A stretch of 64,000 nt of DNA from positions 1 to 64,000 of the forward strand of contig NZ_JBLGTV010000012.1 in NCBI RefSeq assembly GCF_047468865.1. The letters are read 5' to 3'. A model generated the notes under the pieces. It saw only the letters and a list, made by a program, of their open reading frames with translations. It was not told the DNA's origin and did no database searches. The stretch is from Castellaniella hirudinis_A (GTDB lineage: Bacteria > Pseudomonadota > Gammaproteobacteria > Burkholderiales > Burkholderiaceae_B). Shown piece after piece: positions 52,515 through 60,222 of the stretch. The first letter of the stretch is position 1. The number at the start of each line of letters is the position of its first letter. A program made the position numbers and the translations under genes.

Positions 52515-52682
52515 TCAGGCCATCAAGCGCTGCATGGCCAAAAGCACAAACACGAACACGCCCAAGGATAAGCCGGCCACCACGATGGCCAGCAGAAAGG
52601 ATAAACAGACCCAAACAAACAACGGCATCCCGCACAGACGGCCGGACGAGACTTGGGAATCTGTATGATTTGTTGTCAGCAT
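52515..52682 (-). CDS. possible 55-aa membrane peptide upstream of flippase
   Basis: ATG 52682 (weak GGGTGA eight bases upstream) opens a frame with one long hydrophobic helix (VWVCLSFLLAIVVAGLSLGV region) and a stop directly preceding the flippase start. Tight spacing and a credible membrane segment suggest coupling. No family is recognised and it may not be expressed. Confidence 0.35.
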   Translation of the reverse strand: MLTTNHTDSQVSSGRLCGMPLFVWVCLSFLLAIVVAGLSLGVFVFVLLAMQRLMA

Positions 52683-52873
52683 TTGTATCACCCGTGCTAG
52701 GCCGATCTGCGTGATTTTAACGGGAAACCGGCGGCCGATCCTCGTTCTTTTCGGGGGCGCGCTGTGAAAACCGCCAAGGGCCGTGCGCGCGGCATCATCC
52801 TGTATGAACAACGGCAGGCAAAGATAGCGGCACTGGGGGAGTTCCCCGTCACTTCAGACGGACAAGGACAAGG

Positions 52874-53779
52874 TCATGGCATGTTTTCCAGAGACCGCAG
52901 CAGCCGGGCGCGCCGCGCCCGAGACTGGCGCGCCGCCTGCAGCAGCCCGCCGCGCGGCCCCAGGCCCACCGACACGAAATGCAGCACCCCGGCAGCCAGA
53001 ATGATGGACGGCGAAGCGGCCAGATCCGCGTAATACGACAACAGCAGGCCCGCATAGGAGGCTAATGCTCCCAGGATCGCCGCCAGCACCATCTGCCCGC
53101 CCACCGAACGCACCCAGAACCGGGCGGCGGTGGCGGGCAGCATCATGATGCCGACCACCATCAAAGTCCCCAGCACCTGGAAGCCCGCCACCAGGTTCAG
53201 CACCAGCAGCAACAAAAACCCCATATGCGCCCAGGCCCCCGCGCGGCCTTCGGCGCGCAGGAACATCGGATCCAGACATTCGGTGACCAGCACCCGGAAC
53301 ATGGCCGCCAGCGCCAGCAGGGTCACGCTGCTGACCAGCGTGACCAGCAACAGCGCGGCGGCACTGAGGCCCAGCACCGTGCCGAACAACACATGCATCA
53401 AGTCCAGGTTGGTGCCCTTGAGCGACACCAGCAACACCCCCAGGCCCAGCGACACCAGGTAAAAAGCGGCAAAGCTGGCATCTTCGCGCAGCGGCGTCAG
53501 GCGCGACACCAGACCGGCCAGCAGCGCCACGACAATCCCGGTCAGCAGCCCGCCCAGGGTCATGGCCGTCATGGACAGGCCGGCGGTCAGAAACCCGACC
53601 GCCACGCCGGGCAGGATGGCATGCGCCATCGCGTCGCCCATCAGGCTCAGGCGGCGCAGCACCAGAAACACCCCCAGCGGCCCGGCCGCAAAGGCCAAGG
53701 CCCAGGCCCCGGCCAACGCCCGGCGCATGAAGCTGAAATCAATAAAAGGCTGTACCAGGAAATCCCACGCGGACATCAT
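52874..53779 (-). CDS. znuB: zinc/manganese-type ABC transporter permease
   Basis: The product has 301 aa with 8 or more helices. MRRALAGAWALAFAAGPLGVFLVLRRLSLMGDAMAHAILPGVAVGFL and GTLMVVGIMMLPATAARFW are hallmarks of ABC-3 (ZnuB/MntB) permeases. It forms the inner-membrane channel for Zn or Mn. The start overlaps the ATPase stop (ATGATG at 53774-53779). Metal choice follows from the adjacent Zur-type box (inference). Confidence 0.9.
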   Translation of the reverse strand: MMSAWDFLVQPFIDFSFMRRALAGAWALAFAAGPLGVFLVLRRLSLMGDAMAHAILPGVAVGFLTAGLSMTAMTLGGLLTGIVVALLAGLVSRLTPLREDASFAAFYLVSLGLGVLLVSLKGTNLDLMHVLFGTVLGLSAAALLLVTLVSSVTLLALAAMFRVLVTECLDPMFLRAEGRAGAWAHMGFLLLLVLNLVAGFQVLGTLMVVGIMMLPATAARFWVRSVGGQMVLAAILGALASYAGLLLSYYADLAASPSIILAAGVLHFVSVGLGPRGGLLQAARQSRARRARLLRSLENMP

Positions 53780-54543
53780 GCCAGCCCCCCGGCGCACAGG
53801 TGTCGCGCCAAGTGCAGGTTGGCCGGACTCAGCACCCGGCCGGTCGGCCCCCAATCGACCACCTGTCCGCCCAGCAGCAGGGTGTCGGGGAAATGCTGAT
53901 GCACCATGTCCAGGTCGTGCAAAACGGCCACGATGGTGCGGCCCTGCCCATGCCACTTGTGCAACAGGGCCAGCAGGTCTTCGGTGGTGGCGCGATCCAC
54001 GGCGGCAAACGGTTCGTCCAGCAGGATGATCTGCGCATCGCGCAACATCAGGCGGGCAAACAAAGCCCGCTGCAACTGGCCGCCCGACAGGGTATCCACG
54101 GGCTGGCGGCCGAAGCCGCCCAGGCCCACGGCGTCCAGCGCCGCCTCGACGGCATCACGATCCGCCGCCCCCATGCCGCGCCAGGCCCCCAGACGATGCC
54201 AGGCCCCCAGCGCCACCAGGTCGAAGGTGCTGATGGGAAAACTGAGGTCGAGTTCGGCCGACTGCGGCAGGCAGGCCAGGTGGCGGGCCAGATCCGGGCG
54301 AATGCGCACCTGCCCGCGCAGGGCGTTGAGCCGGCCATCCAGCGCCTTCAGCAAAGTGGACTTGCCCGCGCCATTGGGCCCCACCAGCGCGGTCAGCGCG
54401 CCCTGGGCGAACGCGCCGCTGACATCCCGCAAGGCAATGCGGTCGTGCCAGCCCAGCCAGACTTGGCGCAGCGCGATGGCGGGCGCCGCCGCGACATGCG
54501 GCGCACCCTCTGGCTCCGCCGGCGCGGCGGCCCCTACCACCAT
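53776..54543 (-). CDS. znuC: zinc/manganese-type ABC transporter ATP-binding protein
   Basis: The product has 255 aa. Walker A GPNGAGKSTLL, Q-loop region CLPQSAELDLSFPISTFDLVALG (characteristic of metal-uptake ABC ATPases), signature LSGGQLQRALFARLM, Walker B ILLDEPFAAVD and switch His in VLHDLD. ATG 54543 is chosen because it overlaps the end of the small ORF upstream; ATG 54570 would add nine residues. No binding protein gene (znuA) is present in the window. Confidence 0.9.
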   Translation of the reverse strand: MVVGAAAPAEPEGAPHVAAAPAIALRQVWLGWHDRIALRDVSGAFAQGALTALVGPNGAGKSTLLKALDGRLNALRGQVRIRPDLARHLACLPQSAELDLSFPISTFDLVALGAWHRLGAWRGMGAADRDAVEAALDAVGLGGFGRQPVDTLSGGQLQRALFARLMLRDAQIILLDEPFAAVDRATTEDLLALLHKWHGQGRTIVAVLHDLDMVHQHFPDTLLLGGQVVDWGPTGRVLSPANLHLARHLCAGGLA

Positions 54544-54671
54544 TGCAAGGCCCACCCGGTGAGCCCCCACAACACGGCCACCGCCAAGGCGGCGCGCCGC
54601 ATGCGCTGGGCCGCCGACAACAGCAGGGATGAGCCCCGGTAACGATCGGGGCGGGAAGAAAAAGGCGGCAT
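54534..54671 (-). CDS. 45-aa membrane ORF heading the znu operon
   Basis: ATG 54671 to TAG 54534, reading MPPFSSRPDRYRGSSLLLSA, then a single predicted helix (RAALAVAVLWGLTGWALQWW at the end). Its last codons overlap the znuC start, so it would be cotranslated. It lies first after the Zur-type box. No family is recognised; coding status is inferred from position and overlap only. Confidence 0.4.
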   Translation of the reverse strand: MPPFSSRPDRYRGSSLLLSAAQRMRRAALAVAVLWGLTGWALQWW

Positions 54672-54697
54672 GGCGGGCAGAATCGAAAAAATGAATC

Positions 54698-54715
54698 GTT
54701 ATGATATAACATAAC
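54698..54715. promoter_or_regulatory. Zur box between zur and znu
   Basis: GTTATG (54698-54703), 6 bases, CATAAC (54710-54715). Read on the other strand it contains TGTTATATCATAACG, close to the Zur consensus TGTTATANNATAACA. It ends four bases before the zur ATG and should control zur and the divergent znu genes. Confidence 0.8.
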
Positions 54716-54719
54716 CATC

Positions 54720-55199
54720 ATGAGTACCCATCATCATTCCGCCTCGGCAGTTGCCCGGCAGTTGCAGACCGCCCAATCGCTGTGCGAACAGCGCGGCTCA
54801 CGTTTGACCCCGCTGCGGCGGCTGGTACTGGAAACCCTGCTGCGCCACCCTGGCAGCATGAAAGCCTACGAGCTGCTGGACGCGCTGCGGGCCGCCCAGC
54901 CCGGCGCCGCGCCGCCCACGGTCTACCGGGCGCTGGATTTCCTGACCGAGCAGGGTTTGATCCACCGCCTGGACGCCATCAGCGCCTGGAGCGCCTGCAG
55001 CGATGCGGGGGGCGACCCCCACGACCTGCTGGTCGTCTGCACCCGCTGCGGCAGCGTGGCCGAACTCAGCGACCCGGCGCTGGGCCAGCGCCTGGCCGAT
55101 TGCGTGGCCCGGGCGGGCTTTACCCTGGCGGGCCACGAAACCGAACTGCGCGCCATCTGCACCCAATGCCGGCAACCCGCCCCTGAACAGTCCGCGTAA
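54720..55199 (+). CDS. zur: Fur-family zinc uptake regulator Zur
   Basis: The product has 159 aa. Winged helix LTPLRRLVLETLLRHPGSMKAYELLDAL and PPTVYRALDFLTEQGLIHRLDAISAWSAC, metal residues in DPHDLLVVCTRCG, and a second pair CTQCR, giving the two CxxC structural zinc knots. Divergence from znuC and the Zur-type box argue for Zur rather than Fur or PerR. It represses zinc uptake when zinc is plentiful. Confidence 0.92.
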   Translation: MSTHHHSASAVARQLQTAQSLCEQRGSRLTPLRRLVLETLLRHPGSMKAYELLDALRAAQPGAAPPTVYRALDFLTEQGLIHRLDAISAWSACSDAGGDPHDLLVVCTRCGSVAELSDPALGQRLADCVARAGFTLAGHETELRAICTQCRQPAPEQSA

Positions 55200-55238
55200 A
55201 CCCCCGCGCAGGGGCGGATCGGCCCGACGGACAGGCGA

Positions 55239-55664
55239 TCAGCCCGCGACCCCGACGATCACGCTGGACGCCTTGAAAATCGCCTTGACCGAAGTGCCGA
55301 CGGCCAGGCCCAGGTTCTGGGCGCTTTCATTGGTGATGATGGCCGCCAGGGTCAGGCCGTCGGAATCGAGCACGACCTCGGTGTTGACCGCGCCGGTTTC
55401 CAGGCGCGTGATGCGGCCGCTCAGGCAGTTGCGCGCCGAAAACCGCGTGGGGCCGTCCTCGGCCACCAGGATGACGGAAGAAGATTTCACCAGAGCGAAC
55501 ACCTCGCCGCCGGTTTTGAGCGCCAAGGTCTGGGCACTGCCGCATGTGATGATCGCATGCAGTTGCTGCCCGCCGGCCAGCTGGATGCTGACCGCATCAT
55601 TGACCACCCCTCGCTGCAGATCGGTGACGACGCCGGAAAAAAAATTGCGGGCACTTGTTTTCAT
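55239..55664 (-). CDS. molbindin-type protein with two TOBE domains
   Basis: The product has 141 aa. Two tandem Mop/TOBE repeats: residues 1-68 (SARNFFSGVVTDLQRGVVNDAVSIQL...FALVKSSSVIL) and 73-139 (SARNCLSGRITRLETGAVNTEVVL...AIFKASSVIVGV). Such proteins bind molybdate or tungstate oxyanions in the cytoplasm. Its ATG overlaps the stop of the broken methyltransferase (ATGA), so it belonged to that cluster. Confidence 0.9.
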   Translation of the reverse strand: MKTSARNFFSGVVTDLQRGVVNDAVSIQLAGGQQLHAIITCGSAQTLALKTGGEVFALVKSSSVILVAEDGPTRFSARNCLSGRITRLETGAVNTEVVLDSDGLTLAAIITNESAQNLGLAVGTSVKAIFKASSVIVGVAG

Positions 55665-56088
55665 GATATGGGTTTTTCCCAGTAGATATAGGCCCAGCGC
55701 ATCGCGGCGCCGCCGGATGCGGCCTGGGCCGGGTTGACATCATACCAAGCGCGCAGGCGATCCAGCTCGTCAACGGCCAGGTCTGGATACGTCCATGACA
55801 CCCGGGCGGCAAACACCTCGAAGGACGCCGCGCCGGCTATGTCGGCCACGTTGGACGCCCGCGACGCCACGGCAATATCGCAGACGGGGACTTGCGCCCA
55901 GTCGTCCTCCCAGGCCAGGTGCAGGGTTGGCGGCCGAATCGGATCCGCGCATCCCAGTCGCTGGCCTGTTTGGGCGACTGCCCGGCACGGGCCATGTGGT
56001 TGCGGTACAAGCTGGCGAAATCCAGATCCTCGATGGTCGGCGGCAACGCCTCGGCGGGGCCTGTCACAATCCACATCGACCAACGCAT
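55661..56088 (-). pseudogene. class I SAM methyltransferase with internal deletion
   Basis: From ATG 56088 the frame gives ALPPTIEDLDFASLYRNHMARAG and KQASDWDARI, a typical N-terminal piece. Near 55930-55945 the frame changes and reads LAWEDDWAQVPVCDIAVASR and, at the end, LRAWYDVNPAQAASGGAAMRWAYIYWEKP, a typical C-terminal piece. The SAM-binding core (roughly 100-200 residues in intact relatives) is missing. It overlaps the DUF2478 gene upstream and the TOBE gene downstream. Family assignment is by remembered pattern. Confidence 0.6.
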
Positions 56089-56672
56089 AAGGCACGCCGG
56101 TCTGCCGCCGCGCCCCGCCAGACGCCCCAGGAGCGGCAGCGTCCGCACCTGGGGGACGAGCCAGTCCAGCGCCCGGCCCAGGCGCGCAAGCCCGGTTCGC
56201 TGGCGGGCAATTCTTCGCCCAATCCACCGGTAAAGCGGCGCCAATCGGCGAGGAATTCCCCCGCCACGATGGTCAGCACGGGAATGTCCGCCTCGATCAG
56301 GCCCAGGATTTCCTGCACGAAGCCGCCGCCGGATGCCTCCTGGCGGCCAAAGCGGTTGACCACGGCCAACGCCGGGCGGGCCTGAATCGCCGCGCGCAGA
56401 ACCCCGCTGGCCGCGGCCAGGCGCGTGATGTCCAGACAGCACGCCTGCGAACCCGCCCCCAAGTCCTGGAAAATCAAGAAGCGCTCGCCGGTGTGGACGT
56501 CCTGCAGACAGCGGCGCACCCGGCCATGGCCGGCTCCGTGCTTCACCATGGCCAGCCCCCGTACGTCCAGGCCCTGGCGGCGCAGATCCGCCACCAAGCC
56601 TTGCAGGAGTTGGTCGGCCTCATCCTCGTGATCGTGCACGATCGCGGCAATCGGTAGTGTGATGGAATCCAT
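56064..56672 (-). CDS. DUF2478 family protein
   Basis: The product has 202 aa. ITLPIAAIVHDHEDEADQLLQGLVADLRRQGLDVRGL, FQDLGAGSQACCLDITRLA, VVNRFGRQEASGGGFVQEI and LTIVAGEFLADWRRFTGGLGEELPA match DUF2478, a P-loop-like family of unknown role found near molybdenum transport genes. The last 40 or so residues after GLRAW look unlike the family and may reflect damage. The start at 56672 has GGAGA upstream. It lies in a partly decayed cluster. Confidence 0.7.
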   Translation of the reverse strand: MDSITLPIAAIVHDHEDEADQLLQGLVADLRRQGLDVRGLAMVKHGAGHGRVRRCLQDVHTGERFLIFQDLGAGSQACCLDITRLAAASGVLRAAIQARPALAVVNRFGRQEASGGGFVQEILGLIEADIPVLTIVAGEFLADWRRFTGGLGEELPASEPGLRAWAGRWTGSSPRCGRCRSWGVWRGAAADRRALCVGRCGL

Positions 56673-56691
56673 GACAGTGTCTCCAAGCGGG

Positions 56692-57418
56692 TCAGAAGCG
56701 GTAGATACCATTCACGAACCAGGTTCGGCCGGGCATGGGATAACCATCCGAAAGCTCATAATACTTGTCCAGGGCGTTGCGCACACCAGCGCTCACGCTC
56801 ACGTCCTTGCGCGGTTCGTAGGTCGCCTTCAGGCCCAGAATCGCGTAGCCCGCCAGATCCATATGGGTCTTGTCGTAGGCGACCGTCCGGCCGGATTCCG
56901 CCTCGACCGTCGCTTGAGCGCTCCAGCGGGCGGCGGGCTTCCAGTCCAGGTGGGCAAAGACCCGGTGGCGCGGCACATCGGTCAACGGGACATTGGGATC
57001 GCTCAGGTTGTCGCGCTGCATCCAGGTATAGGCCACGCCGGCCGCCCAGCGCTCGCCGAAGGCTTGCGTGAAATCCAGTTCGACACCTCGGATGCGCGCG
57101 GCCGATATTGTTCGCATGGCTGCACAGCCCCGGCACGCCCTTGTTGTCGACGCAAGGCCCGGGGATCAGCTCGTTCTGGATGGGATCTTTGACATCGCTG
57201 TAGAACAAGGCGATTTCGGCCTGCGCCCGGGGCCAGGGCGTCCCGCGCCAACCCAGTTCCACATGGCGGGCGACCTCGGGGCGCAAATCCGGGTTGGGCA
57301 GCGCCGTCCCCATGCCGGCGGAATAGCGGTTCTTGATCGTCGGAAAGCGCGTCTTGTGGGCGACACTGCCATAAACTTCACTGACATCGGACCAGTCATA
57401 GACCAATTCGGCCAGCCC
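56692..57418 (-). pseudogene. TonB-dependent receptor, C-terminal fragment with frameshift
   Basis: Frame one gives YGSVAHKTRFPTIKNRYS, NPDLRPEVARHVELGWRG and VKDPIQNELI. Near 57105 it shifts to a second frame with RGVELDFTQAFGERWAAGVAYTWMQR and VRNALDKYYELSDGYPMPGR, ending GIYRF with the terminal Phe of beta-barrels. Only about 240 of the usual 650-700 residues remain; plug and N-terminal barrel are absent. Upstream, the sequence passes directly into the 58-bp repeats. It probably imported a metal chelate for the adjacent cluster. Confidence 0.85.
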
Positions 57419-57454
57419 AACGGGCGCTAGTCCCGGGCAGCATAAAGCAGGCCC

Positions 57455-57570
57455 TGTTTGCCCTAAGCCACAGCCTATGATGTAATCGCAGGCTGGCATC
57501 ATGGCCCGAAATTGTTTGCCCTAGCGCGCGGCCTATGATGTAATCGAACGCTTGTCGCACGGCCCCCTGG
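57455..57570 (+). repeat. 58-bp direct repeat carrying Zur-like half-sites
   Basis: TGTTTGCCCTA begins at 57455 and 57513; each copy continues to GCCTATGATGTAATCG. The period is 58 bases. The reverse strand reads CGATTACATCATAGGC; TTACATCATA matches TTATATCATA of the zur/znu box at nine of ten positions. The pair sits upstream of the CobW-type gene and could be its operators, or a relic of the event that truncated the TonB receptor. Confidence 0.55.
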
Positions 57571-57627
57571 CAAGGCCCAAAACCCCTAAGCCTTTTGGCA
57601 GCTCGTCGCATCGCACAGAGAAAACCC

Positions 57628-58743
57628 ATGAACGCCGCAACCCCCGACAAATCCACTGACGCCATGATCCCCGTCACCGTCCTGACCGGGTTCCTGGGGG
57701 CGGGCAAGACCACCTTGCTGCGCCGCATCCTGACCGAATTCCACGGCCAGCGCATCGCGGTCATCGAGAATGAATTCGGCGAAGAAAACATCGACAACGA
57801 TGTGCTGGTGCAAGACCGTGACGAACAGATCATCGAACTCTCCAACGGCTGCGTCTGCTGCACGGTGCGCGGCGACCTGATCCGCACGCTCAACGACCTG
57901 GCCGACCGCCGCCGGAGCGGCGCCATCCAGTTCGACCGGGTCATCATCGAGACCACCGGCATGGCCAACCCCGGCCCCGTGTGCCAGACCTTCTTCATGG
58001 ACGACGACATCGCCGAAACCTACCGGCTGGATGCCGTCATCACCGTGGTGGACGCCAAGCACGGCATGGCCACGCTGGATCGCCAGGAAGAAGCCCAGCG
58101 CCAGGTCGGTTTCGCCGACCGCATCCTGATCTCCAAGAAAGACCTGGTCAACGAGGCCGACTACGACGCCCTGCGCGCCCGCCTGGTGCGCATCAATCCG
58201 CGCGCGTCCATCACCCCGGCGCACTTCGGCGAGACCGATCTGAATACCTTGCTGGATGTCAGCGGCTTCGACCTGGACGCCATCCTGGACATCGACCCGG
58301 AATTCCTGGCCGAAGAAGACGCCCACGGCCACGCGCACCACGACCATCATGATCATGGCCACCACGACCATGACCACGACGACGAGGACGGCTACCACGA
58401 ATGCGGCCCCAGCTGCGGTCACGACCATCATCACGCCCACCACAGCGACGAGATCGGCGCCTTCGTGTTCCGCTCCAACAAGGCATTCGACCCCGAACGC
58501 CTGGAAGACTTCCTGGGCGGCATCGTCCAGGTCTACGGGCCCGACCTGCTGCGCTACAAGGGCATTCTCTACATCAAGGGCATCAACCGCCGCATGATCT
58601 TCCAGGGCGTGCACATGATGATGGGGGCCGAACCCGGCAGCCCCTGGAAAGCCAGTGAAAAGCCGAATACCCGCCTGGTGTTCATTGGCCGTAAACTGCC
58701 TCAAGACATCTTTACCCAGGGGCTTGAACAATGCCTGGCCTGA
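57628..58743 (+). CDS. CobW/COG0523-family GTPase with His-rich metal loop
   Basis: The product has 371 aa. Walker A TGFLGAGKTTLLRR (about 20-33), ENEFGEENIDN, the metal motif GCVCCT (CxCC), SKKDLV and the C-terminal CobW_C domain (AFVFRSNKAFDPERLEDFL...). Between them, about residues 232-285, is a His/Asp-rich stretch with runs such as HHDHHDHGHHDHDHDD. COG0523 proteins act as zinc or cobalt metallochaperones; a nearby zur and Zur-like sites favour zinc. ATG 57628 is chosen for the normal distance to Walker A. Confidence 0.93.
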   Translation: MNAATPDKSTDAMIPVTVLTGFLGAGKTTLLRRILTEFHGQRIAVIENEFGEENIDNDVLVQDRDEQIIELSNGCVCCTVRGDLIRTLNDLADRRRSGAIQFDRVIIETTGMANPGPVCQTFFMDDDIAETYRLDAVITVVDAKHGMATLDRQEEAQRQVGFADRILISKKDLVNEADYDALRARLVRINPRASITPAHFGETDLNTLLDVSGFDLDAILDIDPEFLAEEDAHGHAHHDHHDHGHHDHDHDDEDGYHECGPSCGHDHHHAHHSDEIGAFVFRSNKAFDPERLEDFLGGIVQVYGPDLLRYKGILYIKGINRRMIFQGVHMMMGAEPGSPWKASEKPNTRLVFIGRKLPQDIFTQGLEQCLA

Positions 58744-58821
58744 CCGCCCCCCCGCCCCGCGCTGCCCCGCTGTATCCACGGGATGCGGACGACCGGCCTC
58801 GGCACATAAAAAGGACACCAC

Positions 58822-59262
58822 ATGGCTAACAAATCCAGCACCAAACCATCGGCCAAGATACTGACCGAAAAGGAACTGTTGGCGATGCCCGAACAGGACT
58901 ACATGAACGACGCCCAGCTGGCTTTCTTCCGCGAACGCCTGCACCAGCTCGAACACGAAATCCTGACCAACGCAGGCGCCACCACCGAAAACCTGCGCGA
59001 AACCCAATACGTGCCCGACCCGGCAGACCGCGCCACCATCGAGGAAGAACACGCGCTGGAACTCCGCACCCGCGACCGCGAGCGCAAGCTGCTCAAAAAA
59101 GTCCAGCAGTCCATCGCCCGCATCGACTCCGGCGAATACGGCTGGTGCGAAGAAACCGGCGAAGCCATCGGCATCCCGCGCCTGCTCGCCCGGCCCACCG
59201 CCACCTTGTCCCTGGAAGCCCAGGAACGCCGCGAAATGCGCCAGAAGCTGTACGGGGATTAA
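58822..59262 (+). CDS. dksA: RNA polymerase-binding transcription factor DksA
   Basis: The product has 146 aa. The coiled-coil tip with the DPADRATIEEE motif and the C-terminal globular part YGWCEETGEAIGIPRLLARPTATLSLEAQERRE are present. Only one of the four zinc-finger cysteines of the E. coli protein remains, the form I associate with Burkholderiales. It potentiates ppGpp at ribosomal promoters. It follows the CobW gene by 78 bases and could be cotranscribed with it. Confidence 0.95.
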   Translation: MANKSSTKPSAKILTEKELLAMPEQDYMNDAQLAFFRERLHQLEHEILTNAGATTENLRETQYVPDPADRATIEEEHALELRTRDRERKLLKKVQQSIARIDSGEYGWCEETGEAIGIPRLLARPTATLSLEAQERREMRQKLYGD

Positions 59263-59276
59263 CCAAGCGCTCCCCG

Positions 59277-59308
59277 GTGTCTGGCACGGACGGCCCCGTG
59301 CCAGACAC
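59277..59308 (+). terminator. hairpin after dksA
   Basis: A perfect 11-bp stem GTGTCTGGCAC (59277-59287) with GTGCCAGACAC (59298-59308) and a 10-base loop. There is no T tract; it is followed by CAAAAAG. Confidence 0.6.
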
Positions 59309-59371
59309 GCACAAAAAGACCCTCACGCGGCACGGGCTGCGCCCGCTTGCTGCCCCCCGAGGGGGCCGTTT

Positions 59372-59383
59372 TTGCCTTGGGGC
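59372..59383 (-). repeat. dispersed repeat core, copy 3 (inverted)
   Basis: TTGCCTTGGGGC, the reverse complement of the 12-mer at 7330 and 11142, inside a longer GC-rich intergenic element (about 59340-59405) with its own short palindrome CCCCCGAGGGGG. This shows the 12-mer is not unique to the defence-module boundaries. Confidence 0.55.
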
Positions 59384-59495
59384 GGCCCGGCGGCAAAAAA
59401 GACCCCCACGCCGCGCGAGCGATGCCCTCGCCCTGCCCTGCGGCGACCGGCAGGCCCTGAACAAACGCACATCGCGGAACGGCACCAATCCGTTG

Positions 59496-59533
59496 CATGT
59501 AACGAACGGGCCAAGTAACATGTTTCATGTCAC
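59496..59533. promoter_or_regulatory. mazEF operator-like half-sites
   Basis: CATGTAAC (59496-59503) and the near-palindrome GTAACATG-TTT-CATGTCAC (59515-59533): three CATGTNAC half-sites within 40 bases, 21 bases before the mazE start. They are likely autoregulatory sites for the antitoxin. Confidence 0.55.
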
Positions 59534-59553
59534 GCAATACAGGGAGTCAAACG

Positions 59554-59778
59554 ATGGCGGCCGCACATGTCAACACGCGCGTGCAAAAGCACCGGAAGAC
59601 CCTGCGCAGGGCCGGACTACGGCCGGTGCAACTCTGGGTTCCAGACACGCGACAACCCGGTTTTGCGGAAGAATGCCGTCGCCAATGCCGCTTGGCGGCT
59701 GAAGCAGACCGGGCCGACGCGCACTTGGACGAATTGATGAGTGAAGCCATTGCCGATATAGACGGCTGGGACGATTGA
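59554..59778 (+). CDS. mazE: MazE-family antitoxin (DUF3018 type)
   Basis: The product has 74 aa. VQKHRKTLRRAGLRPVQLWVPDTRQPGFAEECRRQCRLAA is the typical DNA-binding N-terminal part of this antitoxin group, and the acidic tail (DELMSEAIADIDGWDD) should wrap the toxin. ATG 59554 has AGGGAG eight bases upstream; ATG 59527 lies within the operator palindrome. Its stop overlaps the toxin start (TGATG). Confidence 0.88.
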   Translation: MAAAHVNTRVQKHRKTLRRAGLRPVQLWVPDTRQPGFAEECRRQCRLAAEADRADAHLDELMSEAIADIDGWDD

Positions 59779-60116
59779 TGGCGCATCAAAACCTGCGTGG
59801 CGCGCTCGTGACCATTGCGACGCAAGGCGATTTTGGCAAGCCAAGACCTGCCCTGGTGATCCAGGCCGATCTGTTCGCCGAGCACACCAGTGTGACCGTG
59901 CTGCCGATAAGCAGCACGCGAGTCTCCGCGCCACTGCTTCGCATCGACGTCGACCCGGATGCGGAGAACGGCTTGCAAAAGCCCTCGCAAGTCATGATTG
60001 ACAAAGCGCTGACGGTACGACGCAAGAAAATAGGGACGGCCTTTGGCCATCTCGACACGGCCACGCTGGTTCAAGTCGAGCGCTGCCTGGCCGTTTTCCT
60101 GGGTATCGCCAAATAA
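59778..60116 (+). CDS. mazF: MazF/PemK-type endoribonuclease toxin
   Basis: The product has 112 aa. RGALVTIATQGDFGKPRPALVIQADLF (with the conserved KPRPAL Arg), TVLPISS and VMIDKALTVRRKKIGTAFGHLD match the MazF beta-barrel. It cleaves single-stranded RNA at short motifs and is held by MazE. ATG 59778 shares its A with the mazE stop. Confidence 0.93.
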   Translation: MAHQNLRGALVTIATQGDFGKPRPALVIQADLFAEHTSVTVLPISSTRVSAPLLRIDVDPDAENGLQKPSQVMIDKALTVRRKKIGTAFGHLDTATLVQVERCLAVFLGIAK

Positions 60117-60222
60117 GATTTCCCAAGAAAGCATCCAGGCCGCGCCCGCTTCGTCCAGCCGGCCACGCCTTGAATTTCCCCATTCCGCCCCCATGTCCAT
60201 GGTCTTGGACCAAGAGAACACC

